DNA of 64,000 nt from Micromonospora citrea (GCF_900090315.1 NZ_FMHZ01000002.1:3450501-3514500); one strand, 5' to 3'; shown: positions 9,281 to 20,570, counted from the stretch's first letter. Made by a program: numbers and translations. The notes: generated from the sequence alone by a model not told the origin.

Positions 9281-9322
9281 GACGACGGATCCGGGACGAC
9301 GGATCCGGGACGACGGATCCGG
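9281..9322. repeat. three perfect 14-bp tandem repeats
   Basis: GACGACGGATCCGG is repeated three times without mismatch (9281-9294, 9295-9308, 9309-9322) between the acyl-CoA dehydrogenase stop and the regulator start. Just upstream, a CCGCCCGGGACCCG motif is also duplicated (about 9242-9280). No gene is seen in 9158-9406. Confidence 0.9.
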
Positions 9323-9406
9323 AGGAAGGTGGCGCGGACGGCGACGCGGGGCCGGGACCGGGTCCGGCGGCGGGATCGGTTGCCCGACGCCACCGGACCG
9401 ACGCCG

Positions 9407-10561
9407 TCACATGCCCAGGTCGCGCGCGATGATCATGCGCTGCACCTCGGAGGTGCCCTCGCCGATCTCCAGGATCTTGGAGTCGCGCCAGAAGCGGGCC
9501 ACCGGGTACTCGTTCATGAAGCCGTAGCCGCCGTGGATCTGGGTCGCCTCGCGGGCGTTGTCCACCGCGATGGTGCTGGCGTGCAGCTTGGCGATGGCGG
9601 CCTGCCGCTTGAACGGCTCGCCGGCGAGCATCCGCGCGGCGGCGTCGTAGTAGGCCAGTCGGGCGGTGTGCGCCTTCATCTCCATGTCGGCGATCTTGAA
9701 CTGGATCGCCTGGTAGCTGCCGATCGGCTGACCGAACGCCTGGCGGTCCTTCGCGTATCTGATCGACTCGTCGACGCAGCCCTGGGCCAGGCCGACGGCG
9801 AGCGCGGCGATGGCGATCCGGCCCTCGTCGAGGATGCGCAGGAACTGGGCGAAGCCCCGGCCGCGCTCGCCGAGCAGGTTGGCCGCCGGCACCCGGCAGT
9901 CGTCGAAGGTCAGCTCGTGGGTGTCCGAGGCGTTCCAGCCGACCTTGGAGTAGCCCGGCGCGACGGTGAAGCCCGGCGTGCCGGAGGGCACGATGATGGT
10001 GGACAGCTCCTTGGTGCCGTCCGGGCGGGTGCCGGTGACCGCCGTGACGGTGACCAGCGCGGTGATGTCGGTGCCGGAGTTGGTGATGAACGCCTTCGAG
10101 CCGTTGATCACCCACTCGCCCGTGGACTCGTCGAGCACGGCGCGGGTCTGGGTGCCGCCGGCGTCCGAGCCGGTGCCCGGCTCGGTCAGCCCGAAGCCGG
10201 CCAGCGCCTCGCCGCTGAGCAGCTTGGGCAGCCACTGCGCCTTCTGCTCCTCGGTGCCGAAGCGGTAGATCGGCATCGCGCCCAGCGAAACCGCCGCCTC
10301 CAGGGTGATCGCCACGCTGGAGTCGACCCGGGCCAGCTCCTCCAGCGCCAGGCAGAGCGCGAAGTAGTCGCCGCCCATGCCGCCGTGCTCCTCGGCGAAG
10401 GGCAGGCCGAACAGGCCCATCTTGCCCATCTGCCGGATCACCTCGTACGGGAAGGTGTGCTTCTCGTAGTGCTCCGCGATGACCGGGGCGACCACCTCGC
10501 GCGCGAACTCGCGCACGCTCTCCCGGAGCGCCTCTTGCTCCTCGGTGAGCCGGAAGTCCAT
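9407..10561 (-). CDS. acyl-CoA dehydrogenase, branched-chain catabolism type
   Basis: 384 residues, full-length FAD acyl-CoA dehydrogenase that oxidises acyl-CoA to the enoyl-CoA and passes electrons to ETF. Family signatures are FGLTEPGTGSDAG and the C-terminal QIHGGYGFMNEYPVARFWRD. The catalytic base is Glu368 in IGEGTSE, the MCAD/SCAD position; isovaleryl-CoA dehydrogenases usually have Ala or Gly here, so a broader short/branched-chain enzyme (AcdH-like) fits better. The ATG has AGGAGG upstream. It is the last gene of the HMG-CoA lyase, carboxyltransferase, dehydrogenase run on the minus strand, which points to leucine or other branched-chain catabolism. Confidence 0.92.
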   Translation of the reverse strand: MDFRLTEEQEALRESVREFAREVVAPVIAEHYEKHTFPYEVIRQMGKMGLFGLPFAEEHGGMGGDYFALCLALEELARVDSSVAITLEAAVSLGAMPIYRFGTEEQKAQWLPKLLSGEALAGFGLTEPGTGSDAGGTQTRAVLDESTGEWVINGSKAFITNSGTDITALVTVTAVTGTRPDGTKELSTIIVPSGTPGFTVAPGYSKVGWNASDTHELTFDDCRVPAANLLGERGRGFAQFLRILDEGRIAIAALAVGLAQGCVDESIRYAKDRQAFGQPIGSYQAIQFKIADMEMKAHTARLAYYDAAARMLAGEPFKRQAAIAKLHASTIAVDNAREATQIHGGYGFMNEYPVARFWRDSKILEIGEGTSEVQRMIIARDLGM

Positions 10562-10668
10562 GGAATCCTCCTGTGTGGATGGGCCGCCGGGCGCTCGTGA
10601 CGCCGGAAACGGACGGGTCGCTGGTGCGCGGTGCGGGCCCGGGCCGGCCGGGTGGGCCGGCGGCGGGA

Positions 10669-12201
10669 TCAGACCGGGGTGACGCCGTGCCGGCGCCGGG
10701 AGAAGTGCCGCTCCTTGGTGCGGGCGGCGGCGAACCGCCGGACCAGCTCGGCGCGCAGCTCGTGCGGCTCGACGATCGCGTCGACCACCAGCTCGCTGGC
10801 GAGCCGGACGACGTCGATGTCGCGCTCGTACTCCTCGCGCTTCGCGGTGACGAACGCGGCCCGCTCGGCCTCGTCCTCGATCGCCGCGATCTTGTTCGCG
10901 TAGACGGCGTTGACCGCCGCCTCGGCGCCCATCACCGCGATCTTGGCGGTGGGCAGCGCGATGGTGGCGTCCGGCTCGAAGCCCGGGCCCGCCATCGCGT
11001 AGAGGCCGGCACCGTACGCCTTGCGGACCACGACGCAGATCTTCGGCACGGTCGCCTCGGAGATCGCGGTGATCATCTTGGCGCCGTGCCGGATGATGCC
11101 CTGCTTCTCCACCGCGCTGCCGACCATGAACCCGGGCACGTCGGAGAGGAACAGCAGCGGCACGTTGAACGCGTCGCAGAGCTGCACGAAGCGGGTCGCC
11201 TTGTCGGCCGAGTCGACGAAGAGCACGCCGCCCTTGAACATCGAGTTGTTGCCGACCACGCCGACGACCTCGCCGTTCAGCCGGCCGAAGCCGATGGTCA
11301 GCTCCTTGGCCCAGAGCGCCTGGATCTCGAAGAAGGAGCCGTCGTCGAGCAGGCCCTTGACGTACCGCCGCATGTCGAACGCCTGCCGCTCGCTCGCCGG
11401 CACCAGCGCGGCGAGGTCGGCCTTCTCGGGCGCCGCGACGGCGGGCGCGGCCGGCGGCGTCTGCGTCCAGTTGGTCGGGAGGTAGGACAGGTAGCGCTTC
11501 ACCACGTCGAGGGCGTCGGCCTCGGTCTTGCAGAGGAAGTGCCCGACACCCGACTCGGCGCAGTGCACCTTGGCCCCGCCCATCGCCTCCAGCGTGGTCT
11601 TCTCGCCGGTGACCATCTCGACCATCCGGTCGGAGCCGAGGTACATGCTGGCGTTGCCGTCGACCATCGCGACCACGTCGCAGAACGCCGGAATGTAGGC
11701 CCCGCCGGCCGCGCTCGGCCCGAACAGCGCGCAGACCTGCGGGATCGAGCCGGAGGCGCGGACCTGGTTCCAGAAGATCTTGCCGGCGCCGCGGCGGCCG
11801 GGGAAGAGGTCGACCTGGTCGGTGATCCGGGCGCCGGCCGAGTCGACCAGGTAGACCATCGGCACGCTCGTCGAGTAGGCCCGCTCGATGATCCTGATGA
11901 TCTTCTCGACGGTGCGGGCGCCCCAGCTGCCGGCCTTGACCGTGGAGTCGTTCGCCATCAGGCAGACCGGGCGGCCGTCGATGGTCGCGGTGCCGGTGAC
12001 GACGCCGTCGGCCGGGAGGCCCTCGGCCATCGCGTTGGCGTAGAGGCCGTCCTCGACGAAGGAGCCCTCGTCGACCAGGAGCGCGACCCGCTCCCGGGCG
12101 AAGAGCTTGCCCTTGGCGGCGTTCGCCGCGTGGTACTTGTCCGCACCGCCGGCCCGGGCCCGCTTGCGCAGCTGCTCCAGAGCCTCACCGTCGAGCGTCA
12201 C
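10669..12201 (-). CDS. acyl-CoA carboxylase beta (carboxyltransferase) subunit
   Basis: 510 residues. Crotonase-fold carboxyltransferase subunit with N- and C-terminal halves: oxyanion-type glycine motifs near DSAGARI and FGPSAAGGAYIPAF in the N half, and GFMVGS, GAGLYAMAGPGFEPD and GAEAAVNAVY in the C half. It transfers carboxyl from biotin to an acyl-CoA. Between an acyl-CoA dehydrogenase and HMG-CoA lyase the likely substrate is 3-methylcrotonyl-CoA, but propionyl- or acetyl-CoA cannot be excluded from sequence alone. The GTG start has GAGGGAG upstream. The biotin carboxylase partner lies 7 kb away at 19148-20485. Confidence 0.9.
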   Translation of the reverse strand: MTLDGEALEQLRKRARAGGADKYHAANAAKGKLFARERVALLVDEGSFVEDGLYANAMAEGLPADGVVTGTATIDGRPVCLMANDSTVKAGSWGARTVEKIIRIIERAYSTSVPMVYLVDSAGARITDQVDLFPGRRGAGKIFWNQVRASGSIPQVCALFGPSAAGGAYIPAFCDVVAMVDGNASMYLGSDRMVEMVTGEKTTLEAMGGAKVHCAESGVGHFLCKTEADALDVVKRYLSYLPTNWTQTPPAAPAVAAPEKADLAALVPASERQAFDMRRYVKGLLDDGSFFEIQALWAKELTIGFGRLNGEVVGVVGNNSMFKGGVLFVDSADKATRFVQLCDAFNVPLLFLSDVPGFMVGSAVEKQGIIRHGAKMITAISEATVPKICVVVRKAYGAGLYAMAGPGFEPDATIALPTAKIAVMGAEAAVNAVYANKIAAIEDEAERAAFVTAKREEYERDIDVVRLASELVVDAIVEPHELRAELVRRFAAARTKERHFSRRRHGVTPV

Positions 12202-12257
12202 GCCGACTCCCTCGCCGAACTGGGGCCGGCCGCCTCGTGGGCGGACCGACCGACCTG

Positions 12258-12267
12258 AACGATCGTT
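12258..12267. promoter_or_regulatory. AACGATCGTT palindrome upstream of the carboxyltransferase gene
   Basis: A perfect 10-bp palindrome about 57 nt upstream of the carboxyltransferase start, next to TAGCCT on the minus strand, which could be its -10. AACG-N2-CGTT sites are typical of TetR-family regulators of acyl-CoA catabolism. The rest of 12202-12428 holds a short inverted stretch (TTTGCCGGGGCGGCAA, about 12369-12385) and no gene. Confidence 0.5.
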
Positions 12268-12428
12268 AGGCTAGCGCATCCGCGGGACGGTCGGCGACCC
12301 GCGACCCCCCACCCGCCCACCCCGTTCGCGATCTTGCACTTCCGGCCCTCGATCTGCGGCATTGATGCCGTTTGCCGGGGCGGCAACCGCATGATCGCCG
12401 AGGGGTGGGCGGGGGCGACGGGGGGCCG

Positions 12429-13349
12429 TCAGGCGGGGTGGGGGGTGAGGCGGGTGCGGGGGCCGGCGCGGAGGACGCCGGAGGGGAGCTGGCGGCCGAC
12501 CAGCCGCTCGGCCAGCTCGGCCACCTCGACCAGGGCGTCCAGGTCGATGCCGGTGTCGACGCCCATGTCGTGCAGCATGTGCACCGCCTCCTCGGTGGCC
12601 AGGTTCCCGCTGGCCCCCGGCGCGTACGGGCAGCCGCCGAGGCCGCCGACGCTGGCGTCGAACTCGGTGACGCCCAGCTCCAGCGCGGTCAGCATGTTCG
12701 CCAGCGCGGTGCCCCGGGTGTTGTGGAAGTGCAGCAGCACCGGGACGTGGGCGTTGCGGTCGCGTACGGCGGTCAGCAGGTCACGGACGCGGCGGGGCGT
12801 ACCCATCCCCGTGGTGTCGCCGAAGGCCACCCGGTCGGCGCCGTCGCGGACGACCCGGTCCACGATGGCGGCCACCCGGGCCGGGTCGGTGTCCCCCTCG
12901 TACGGGCAGCCGAAGCTGGTCGCGATGATCACCTCGGCCTGCGCGCCGGCGCCGTGCAGCAGGTCGATCAGCTCGGCGATGTCGTCGAGCGACTCCTCCG
13001 TGGAGCGGTTGACGTTGCGCCGGTTGTGCGTGTCGCTGGCCGAGACCACCACCTCGATCTCGGTGAACCCGGCGGCCAGGGCCCGCTGGGCGCCCCGGGT
13101 GTTCGGCACCAGCGCCGAGTAGCGCACGCCGTCGGCCCTGGTGGCCCGCTGCCACACCTCGTCGGCGTCGGCCATCTGCGGGATCGCCTTCGGGTGCACG
13201 AACGACACGGCCTCGATCCGCTTCACCCCGGTGCCGGAGAGCGCGTCGAGCAGCCGCACCTTGGCGTCGGTCGGGATCGGCTCCTCGTTCTGGAGCCCGT
13301 CGCGCGGCCCGACCTCCCGGATCGACACGAAGCCTGGCAGTTCCGCCAT
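12429..13349 (-). CDS. hydroxymethylglutaryl-CoA lyase
   Basis: 306 residues. DRE-TIM metallolyase of the HMG-CoA lyase family, which splits HMG-CoA into acetoacetate and acetyl-CoA, the last step of leucine breakdown. Visible are the N-terminal REVGPRDGLQNE (metal/substrate loop), HFHNTRGTALAN and the HMG-CoA-lyase cysteine signature GGLGGCPYAPGASGN. The ATG is preceded by GAGGTG at seven bases. It is the first gene of a three-gene minus-strand run with gaps of 227 and 107 bp. The long C-terminus RTRLTPHPA adds nothing recognisable. Confidence 0.92.
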   Translation of the reverse strand: MAELPGFVSIREVGPRDGLQNEEPIPTDAKVRLLDALSGTGVKRIEAVSFVHPKAIPQMADADEVWQRATRADGVRYSALVPNTRGAQRALAAGFTEIEVVVSASDTHNRRNVNRSTEESLDDIAELIDLLHGAGAQAEVIIATSFGCPYEGDTDPARVAAIVDRVVRDGADRVAFGDTTGMGTPRRVRDLLTAVRDRNAHVPVLLHFHNTRGTALANMLTALELGVTEFDASVGGLGGCPYAPGASGNLATEEAVHMLHDMGVDTGIDLDALVEVAELAERLVGRQLPSGVLRAGPRTRLTPHPA

Positions 13350-13546
13350 AAGGGGTCACCTCACTGTGACGGTCGTACGTGCTGGTCCTCCCAGCCTCCC
13401 ATCCGCACGCCGTCCCCCGCGAGGTGGCGTCCCGCACGCGCCCGGGCCACCGAGGACCTGCCGTCGGCGGTGATCGCCGAAAATACCTCGCCCGCCCGTG
13501 CAACCGGTCGGCCCGGCGCTGCGCACCTACCGGTGAAGGGAGCGGG

Positions 13547-14086
13547 ATGCGACGCGACGAGGACGAGAAGCGACGCCGGTTCAGCGAGTACTTCGCGGCC
13601 CGGCGTGAGCTGGTGCGGCGTACCGCCTACCTGATGTGCGGCGACTGGCACTGGGCCGACGATCTGACGCAGGCCGCATTCATCCGGCTCGCCGAGAACT
13701 GGCACCGGATCCGCGATCCGCAGGCGGTGGACGCCTACCTGCGCACGTGCCTGATCCGGGCGTACCTGTCGGAGACCCGGCGGGTGTGGCGACGCCGCGA
13801 GCGCACCGTCGCCGAGCCGCCCGACGTGGCCGGCGCCGACGACGACGCCGAGGCGACCGCCCGCCGGGTGGCCTTCGCGCAGGCGCTGAGCCAGGTGCCA
13901 CCGCGCCAGCGCCTGACCCTGATCTGCCGGTTCTACCAGGGGCTCGACGTGGCCGAGACGGCCGCCGCGCTGAAGTGTTCCGAGGGCACGGTCAAGAGCC
14001 AGACGGCACGCGGGCTGGCGACGCTCCGCCAACTTCTCGGCGACGCCGTTCCCAGCCTCGCCAGTGCCATGGAGGGAAGGACATGA
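13547..14086 (+). CDS. SigE-family ECF sigma factor (cassette 1)
   Basis: 179 residues. Sigma2 region with YLMCGDWHWADDLTQAAFIRLA (about 28-49) and a sigma4 helix-turn-helix GLDVAETAAALKCSEGTVKS near 137-156. It should direct RNA polymerase to a small regulon. The frame is open upstream, but the ATG at 13547 has AAGGGAG close before it and matches the family N-terminus. Its stop overlaps the ATG of the next gene (ATGA), so the two are translationally coupled. It heads an operon running through the exporter to 19058. Confidence 0.9.
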   Translation: MRRDEDEKRRRFSEYFAARRELVRRTAYLMCGDWHWADDLTQAAFIRLAENWHRIRDPQAVDAYLRTCLIRAYLSETRRVWRRRERTVAEPPDVAGADDDAEATARRVAFAQALSQVPPRQRLTLICRFYQGLDVAETAAALKCSEGTVKSQTARGLATLRQLLGDAVPSLASAMEGRT

Positions 14087-15315
14087 CCGGGCTGCGTGAA
14101 CTTTTCGAGGATGCAGCGGAATCGCCGGCGCGGCCGGGCCGACTGACGGCGGACGAACTGTACGACGCCGGCCGTCGCCGGCACCGCCGGCGACGCGCCG
14201 CGACGACCGTCGCCGGGGCCGCCGTCCTCACCCTGGTCACCGTCGCCGCCGTGAACCTGCCGGCGGCGGCGCCTCCGCCGGTCGCCGGCCCGCCGGTCGC
14301 CGGCCCGGCCACCCCGACCGGGAATCCCGAGCCGGCGTACGGAAGCCGGATCCGGTGGGCCGGTGCCGCCGACCGGCACCACCTCTACCTCGCGCTGTCG
14401 AACTGCGCCGACGAACCGTGCCAGAAGCAGACCGCCGCCGTGGTCCGCTCCACCGACGGCGGCCGTACCTGGAGCGACCGGGGCACGCCGGTCGCCCTCG
14501 ACGCGCTGACGGTCGTCGGCCCCGACACCCTGATCACGACCGCACCCGACGCGCGGTCCGCCGCCGAACCGGCCCTGCTGGCCAGCCTCGACGGCGGTCG
14601 CACCTGGGCCGCCGCCCCGTTCACCGGCACGGCCGAAGCCGTCCCGGACGGCGGCGTGGCCATCTGCTGGTCCGCTCGGGCCGACCAGCCGTGCGTCCTG
14701 TACGCGGTGGACCCGACGACCGGCGGGGTGGGGGCGCTGGCCTCGCAGCCGCCGACGAACAGGCGGACCGACGAGCTACGGATCGAGGAGTCGGCGGGTC
14801 GGCTCCGGGTCGCGGGCACCGACCCGACGACCCGCAAGCCCGCCGTCTCGACGAGCGCCGACGCCGGCCGCACCTGGTCCACGCACGTCTTCGCCGACGC
14901 GCCGGCCTGCCCGGGGCAGACGTGCGAGCCGCCGTCGCTGGCCGTGACCGGGACGACGGCCTACGCGGTGGTCTCCGGCGACGGCGTACGGACCGTCTAC
15001 CGGGCCGACGGCACGCGCTGGCAGCGACTCACCACCGCCGGCCTGCCGGACGGACTGGCCGGAACCGGCTCCTTCGTGACCGCCGACGGCACCCACGTAC
15101 TCACCCAACTGCTGAACGGGAGGGACGGCGACGTGCGCCGCTACTGGGCGCGGGACGGCGGCGCGTACCGGGCCGCCGAACTCGACGGCCTGCCGAAGAG
15201 CGCCGAAGCCGTCCGCCGCGCGCCGGACGGCTGGTTCTACGCCCCCGACCGCGCCAGCGGCACCCTGTACGGCTCCACCGACGGCTGGCGCTGGTCGCCG
15301 GTGACCCACCGCTAG
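14083..15315 (+). CDS. membrane-anchored Asp-box beta-propeller protein (cassette 1)
   Basis: 410 residues. Short basic cytosolic N-terminus (1-39), one membrane helix (about 40-58), a Pro/Ala linker, then an extracytoplasmic sialidase-like beta-propeller with Asp-box repeats STDGGRTW (123-130), SLDGGRTW (168-175) and SADAGRTW (258-265), and a worn copy STDGWRW near the end. The start overlaps the sigma factor stop. Genes in this position are usually anti-sigma factors or sensors, but no zinc-binding anti-sigma motif is visible in the short cytosolic part. The role as a sensor or anti-sigma is inference. Confidence 0.82.
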   Translation: MTGLRELFEDAAESPARPGRLTADELYDAGRRRHRRRRAATTVAGAAVLTLVTVAAVNLPAAAPPPVAGPPVAGPATPTGNPEPAYGSRIRWAGAADRHHLYLALSNCADEPCQKQTAAVVRSTDGGRTWSDRGTPVALDALTVVGPDTLITTAPDARSAAEPALLASLDGGRTWAAAPFTGTAEAVPDGGVAICWSARADQPCVLYAVDPTTGGVGALASQPPTNRRTDELRIEESAGRLRVAGTDPTTRKPAVSTSADAGRTWSTHVFADAPACPGQTCEPPSLAVTGTTAYAVVSGDGVRTVYRADGTRWQRLTTAGLPDGLAGTGSFVTADGTHVLTQLLNGRDGDVRRYWARDGGAYRAAELDGLPKSAEAVRRAPDGWFYAPDRASGTLYGSTDGWRWSPVTHR

Positions 15316-15374
15316 CAGCGCACCCCCGTAGAGGGCGATCGGCGATCAGTCGCGCCCTGTCCACCTCCGAAAAG

Positions 15375-16007
15375 ATGGGAAATATCGTGATCCGCTCCAG
15401 GACACCTCGCCACCTACGCTCCTGGTTCGTCGGCCTCGGCGCCACCACGTTGGTCGTCGCGCTCGCCGCCTGTGGCGCCGAGGACCAGCCACCGGCCGTC
15501 GCCACCGCCGGCGGTCAGGGCGTCCAGCCGTCTGCGTCGGCCGCCTCGGGCGTCGTGGCCCAGTACGTGGAGGCGCAGCGTCAGTGGGTCACCTGCCTGC
15601 GCGAGCGGGGCTTCCAAATGCCGGACCCGGACGCCCAGGGCCGGGTCGACCTGCGGGCGCCCGGAAGCCCGAAGAAGGGTGACCCGAAGTGGGCGGAAGC
15701 CCAGAAGGCCTGCGTGAAGTACCAGGTGCCGGTTCCGGAGGAACTGGAGGAGAAGCCGCCGGCGCTGACGGCGGAGGAGATCGGGCACCGGCGGGCGTAC
15801 GCCGGCTGCATGCGCGAGAACGGGGTCGCGGACTTCCCCGACCCGGGCCCCGACGGCCACTGGCCCCAGGACGACCGCAAGGACGGCGGCCCCGCCGTCA
15901 GCGAGCAGCAGGCGGCCGCCCAGTACCGGGCCGGCCAGATCTGCGAGCCGGTGCTCACCGGCCAACCGCCGACCACGCCCGACCCGAACGCCACCGGCCG
16001 CGGATGA
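15375..16007 (+). CDS. secreted lipoprotein of the exporter operon
   Basis: 210 residues with a lipobox VALAACG (lipidated Cys33) after a basic N-terminus, so it should be anchored to the outer face of the membrane. The mature part contains two related units with C(L/M)RE(R/N)G followed by DP-rich sequence (about residues 74-90 and 145-160) and four cysteines. I do not recognise a named family, but such small lipoproteins commonly precede adaptor/MacB genes in actinobacteria. The start is ATG 15375 (GTG at 15387 is possible). The stop overlaps the next ATG. Confidence 0.75.
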   Translation: MGNIVIRSRTPRHLRSWFVGLGATTLVVALAACGAEDQPPAVATAGGQGVQPSASAASGVVAQYVEAQRQWVTCLRERGFQMPDPDAQGRVDLRAPGSPKKGDPKWAEAQKACVKYQVPVPEELEEKPPALTAEEIGHRRAYAGCMRENGVADFPDPGPDGHWPQDDRKDGGPAVSEQQAAAQYRAGQICEPVLTGQPPTTPDPNATGRG

Positions 16008-17122
16008 GCGAACCGATGGAGCCGACCGAGATGAGCCGCCGTCGACCACGACGGCGGCTCCGGGCCGCGGCCGGCGCCGGTCTGGTGCTGGCGACGCTCG
16101 CGCTGGCCGGCGCAGCGACCCTCGGCCTGGGCGGTCGCGGCGACACCCCGCCGCCGGCCCGCACCAAACCCTCCGCGACCGCCCCGATCACCCGGCAGAC
16201 CCTGGTCCGGTCCGTGGCGCTGGCCGGCGAACTCGGGTACGGCACGGCCACCCCGCTCGCCTCGCTGGCCGCCGGCACGGTGACCTGGCTGCCCGAGACG
16301 GGGGCCACGGTGCGGCGCGGCGAGGCCCTGCTGCGCGCCGACGAGCAACCGGTGGTGCTGCTGTACGGCGCCCTGCCGATGTACCGGCCGCTGGCCACGG
16401 ACGTGCGGGGCTCGGACGTGCGGCAGTTCGAGCGCAATCTCGCCGCCCTCGGCTACCGCGGGTTCACCGTCGACGACACCTTCTCCGCGAGCACCGCCGA
16501 CGCGGTCCGGCGCTGGCAGAAAGACCTGGGCACACCGGAGACCGGCACGGTGGACCGGGAGCGGGTGATCTACGCTCCCGGCGCGCTCCGCGTCTCCCGG
16601 CGACTGGTGCCCGTCGGCGCGAGCGCGACCAGCACCGTGCTGGCGTACACCGGGAGCACCCGGGTCGTGACGGTGTCCGCCGGCGCCGGCGAGGCGACCT
16701 GGGCGAAGAGGGGCACCAAGGTCAGCGTGACCCTGCCGACCGGCGTCTCGGTCGCCGGAAAGGTCACGACGGTGGCCGCGCCGGCCGCGCCGCAGAACGG
16801 ACAGGGACCGGCCGACTCGGAGCGGCCCGGCACCGGCTCGGCCACCGTCGAGGTCACCATCGCCGTCGCCGACCAGCGGGCGCTGGGCGGGCTGAGCGAC
16901 GCGCCGGTCGACGTCCGGTATGTCGCGCAGCAGCGCGAGCAGGTGCTCACCGTGCCGGTCGACGCGCTGCTCGCTCTCGCGGAAGGCGGCTACGGCGTCG
17001 AGGTCACCGGCCCCGACGGAACCCGCGTCCTGCCGGTACGGGCGGGGCTGTTCGCCGAGGGACGGGTCGAGGTGCAGGGCGACGGACTGGCCGAAGGGCT
17101 GCTGGTGGGGGTGCCCGGATGA
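16004..17122 (+). CDS. MacA-like efflux adaptor with peptidoglycan-binding domain
   Basis: 372 residues. N-terminal membrane helix (about 20-43), a lipoyl/barrel-sandwich start ([20 protein letters not shown], near 86-105), an inserted PG-binding helical domain ([16 protein letters not shown] and the [11 protein letters not shown] region, about 129-171), then beta-barrel segments. This fits the adaptor subunit that links a MacB-type permease to the cell envelope in Gram-positive bacteria. It overlaps both neighbours by ATGA, so it is co-translated with the lipoprotein and the ATPase. The cargo is unknown. Confidence 0.82.
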   Translation: MSEPMEPTEMSRRRPRRRLRAAAGAGLVLATLALAGAATLGLGGRGDTPPPARTKPSATAPITRQTLVRSVALAGELGYGTATPLASLAAGTVTWLPETGATVRRGEALLRADEQPVVLLYGALPMYRPLATDVRGSDVRQFERNLAALGYRGFTVDDTFSASTADAVRRWQKDLGTPETGTVDRERVIYAPGALRVSRRLVPVGASATSTVLAYTGSTRVVTVSAGAGEATWAKRGTKVSVTLPTGVSVAGKVTTVAAPAAPQNGQGPADSERPGTGSATVEVTIAVADQRALGGLSDAPVDVRYVAQQREQVLTVPVDALLALAEGGYGVEVTGPDGTRVLPVRAGLFAEGRVEVQGDGLAEGLLVGVPG

Positions 17123-17814
17123 GCGGGTACGTCATCGAGCTGGCGGGTGTCTCCCGGACGTACCCGGGCGGGGTGGCGGCGCTGCGCGGGGTCGACCTGC
17201 GCATCGGGTACGGCGAGCTGGTCGCCGTCGTCGGTCCGTCCGGCTCCGGCAAGTCGACCATGCTGCACCTCATCGGCACGTTGGACCGGCCGTCGTCCGG
17301 CTCGGTACGGATCGACCGGAACGACGTCTCGGCCCTCTCCGACCGGGAGCTGTCCGCTCTGCGCGGCACCCGGATCGGGTTCGTGTTCCAGCAGTTCCAC
17401 CTGGCTGCCGGGATGCCGGTGCTGGACAACGTGGCCGACGGGCTGCTCTACGCGGGCGTACCGCTGCGGCGGCGTCGGCGGCGCGCCGAGGCCGCGTTGC
17501 GGCGGGTCGGTCTCGGCCACCGGCTCGACCACCGGCCGCACGAGTTGTCCGGCGGCGAGCGGCAGCGGGTGGCGATCGCCCGGGCGGTGGTGGGCGAACC
17601 GGCGGTGCTGCTCGCCGACGAGCCGACCGGCAACCTGGACTCCGCCTCCGGCGCGTCGGTGCTGGCGCTGCTGCGCGGCCTGCACGGGCAGGGCACCACC
17701 GTCGTGGTCATCACCCACGACCGGCAGCTCGCCGCCGGCCTGCCGCGCCAGGTCGTGCTGCGGGACGGTCAGGTCGTGCACGATTCGGCCCGGACACCGG
17801 CGGCGACGGCGTGA
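17119..17814 (+). CDS. ABC transporter ATP-binding protein (MacB/LolD type)
   Basis: 231 residues with the full nucleotide-binding set: Walker [10 protein letters not shown] (about 39-47), Q-loop FVFQQFHL, signature [14 protein letters not shown], Walker [13 protein letters not shown] and H-loop VVITHD. The LSGGERQR and TGNLD forms are typical of the MacB/LolD/FtsE exporter group. It drives the permease encoded next (GTGA overlap). Confidence 0.93.
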   Translation: MSGYVIELAGVSRTYPGGVAALRGVDLRIGYGELVAVVGPSGSGKSTMLHLIGTLDRPSSGSVRIDRNDVSALSDRELSALRGTRIGFVFQQFHLAAGMPVLDNVADGLLYAGVPLRRRRRRAEAALRRVGLGHRLDHRPHELSGGERQRVAIARAVVGEPAVLLADEPTGNLDSASGASVLALLRGLHGQGTTVVVITHDRQLAAGLPRQVVLRDGQVVHDSARTPAATA

Positions 17815-19058
17815 CCGGGCGCTCCGGCGGGGCGCCGTCCGGAACCACCCCGCCGGCACCGGGTGGGCCCGGGAGGCTGCGTCCGGGACGGCTCTCCCTC
17901 GCCGACGTCGCGCGGGTGGGTTCCGTCGGTCTGCGGACCCACCCGCTCCGGGTCGCGCTCACCGCCCTGGGCGTCACGATCGGCATCGCCGCGATGCTGG
18001 CCGTGGTGGGCATCTCCACCTCCAGCCGGGCCGAGTTGGACCGGACCCTGGACCGGCTCGGCACCAACCTGCTCACCGTGGCGCCGGGGAAGACCCTGGC
18101 CGGGGACAAGGCGGTCCTGCCCGAGCAGGCGGTGGGGATGATCGCCCGGATCGGGCCGGTGGAGTCGGTCGGCGCCACCGGCGCCGTGGACCGGGCCGTC
18201 TACCGCACCGACCGGGTCCCACCCGGCCAGACCGGCAGCATCGCGGTGCTCGCCGCCCAGCCGGAACTGCTCGGCACGGTCGGCGCGACCGTCAGCTCCG
18301 GTTCCTGGTTCACCGCCGCGACGGCGGAGTATCCGACGGTCGTCCTGGGCGCCACCGCGGCGCGGCGCCTCGACGTGCCGAGGGTCGGGCTCCGCGTGTG
18401 GCTGGGCGGCGAGTGGTTCACCGTGGTCGGCGTGCTCGCGCCCGTGCCGCTGGCCGAGGAACTCGACTCGGCCGCGTTGGTGGGGTGGCCGGCCGCCCGG
18501 ACCTACCTCCAGTTCGACGGCCGGCCGACCCGCGTCTACGTCCGCACGGCGGAGAGCCACGTCGAGGCGGTCGGCGCGGTGCTGGGGCGGAACGCCAACC
18601 CGTCGGCGCCGGAGGAGGTGGTCGTGTCCCGCCCCTCGGACGCGCTGGCTGCCCGGCAGGCCACCGACACCGCGCTCAACGGGCTGCTGCTCGGCCTCGG
18701 CGCCGTCGCACTCCTCGTCGGTGGCGTCGGCATCGCCAACACGATGGTGATCTCCGTCCTGCAACGCCGGGCGGAGGTGGGGCTGCGGCGGGCGCTGGGT
18801 GCCACCCGGGGCCAGATCCGCGTCCAGTTCCTCGCCGAGGCGCTGCTGCTCTCCGGCCTCGGCGGCGTCGGCGGCACCCTGCTGGGGACGGCGATCACCG
18901 CGCTGTACGCGTACAGCCAGCAGTGGCCCACGGTGGTGCCGGCCTGGGCGATGGCCGGCGGCCTGGGCGCGACGGTGCTGGTCGGCACGGCCGCCGGCCT
19001 CTACCCGGCGATCCGCGCCAGCCGCCTCCCACCCACCACGGCCCTGGCCGGCCCCTGA
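17811..19058 (+). CDS. ABC transporter permease, MacB/FtsX type
   Basis: 415 residues. An N-terminal Pro-rich tail leads to the first membrane helix ([20 protein letters not shown], about 47-66), a MacB-type extracytoplasmic domain of about 220 residues, then three C-terminal helices with the FtsX motif [22 protein letters not shown] between them. The GTG start overlaps the ATPase stop (GTGA). With the ATPase, adaptor and lipoprotein it makes a tripartite-like exporter placed under the cassette 1 sigma factor. The substrate could be an antimicrobial peptide, lipid or lipoprotein. Confidence 0.9.
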   Translation: MTGRSGGAPSGTTPPAPGGPGRLRPGRLSLADVARVGSVGLRTHPLRVALTALGVTIGIAAMLAVVGISTSSRAELDRTLDRLGTNLLTVAPGKTLAGDKAVLPEQAVGMIARIGPVESVGATGAVDRAVYRTDRVPPGQTGSIAVLAAQPELLGTVGATVSSGSWFTAATAEYPTVVLGATAARRLDVPRVGLRVWLGGEWFTVVGVLAPVPLAEELDSAALVGWPAARTYLQFDGRPTRVYVRTAESHVEAVGAVLGRNANPSAPEEVVVSRPSDALAARQATDTALNGLLLGLGAVALLVGGVGIANTMVISVLQRRAEVGLRRALGATRGQIRVQFLAEALLLSGLGGVGGTLLGTAITALYAYSQQWPTVVPAWAMAGGLGATVLVGTAAGLYPAIRASRLPPTTALAGP

Positions 19059-19087
19059 CCGGTCGGGGAGTGCGGGAGTGCGTCGGC

Positions 19088-19131
19088 CGTGAGGTTGGCG
19101 GTGTCGGGCCGCGCACACCGCCAACCTCACG
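19088..19131. terminator. bidirectional terminator
   Basis: Perfect 17-bp stem (arms 19088-19104 and 19115-19131, 10-base loop) between the convergent permease and biotin carboxylase genes. Confidence 0.9.
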
Positions 19132-19147
19132 ATCACTCGCCGCGGGG

Positions 19148-20485
<1,338 letters not shown>

Positions 20486-20523
20486 GTTTCCTCCCAGCGT
20501 CCGGGGGTCGGGACGGGTGCCAG

Positions 20524-20545
20524 GTAACCACGACCGCTCGGTTAC
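20524..20545 (-). promoter_or_regulatory. candidate TetR operator before the biotin carboxylase gene
   Basis: Inverted repeat GTAACC-N10-GGTTAC, 39-60 nt upstream of the biotin carboxylase start. Its right half contains the 10-mer GCTCGGTTAC, which is also present upstream of the tetR gene at 21231-21240. Confidence 0.55.
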
Positions 20546-20570
20546 TGACGAGTCGCCACCCGGCGGCCGG

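Noticed and set aside
6569..10600. A 1,343-codon open frame on the plus strand
   Set aside because: It lies antisense to the NB-ARC regulator and acyl-CoA dehydrogenase, has Gly/Arg/Pro-rich composition and no domain; it is a GC-rich shadow frame.
13547..19058. Sigma/exporter operon as a mobile element
   Set aside because: No transposase, integrase, direct repeats or tRNA target at its ends; insertion is only inferred from gene order.
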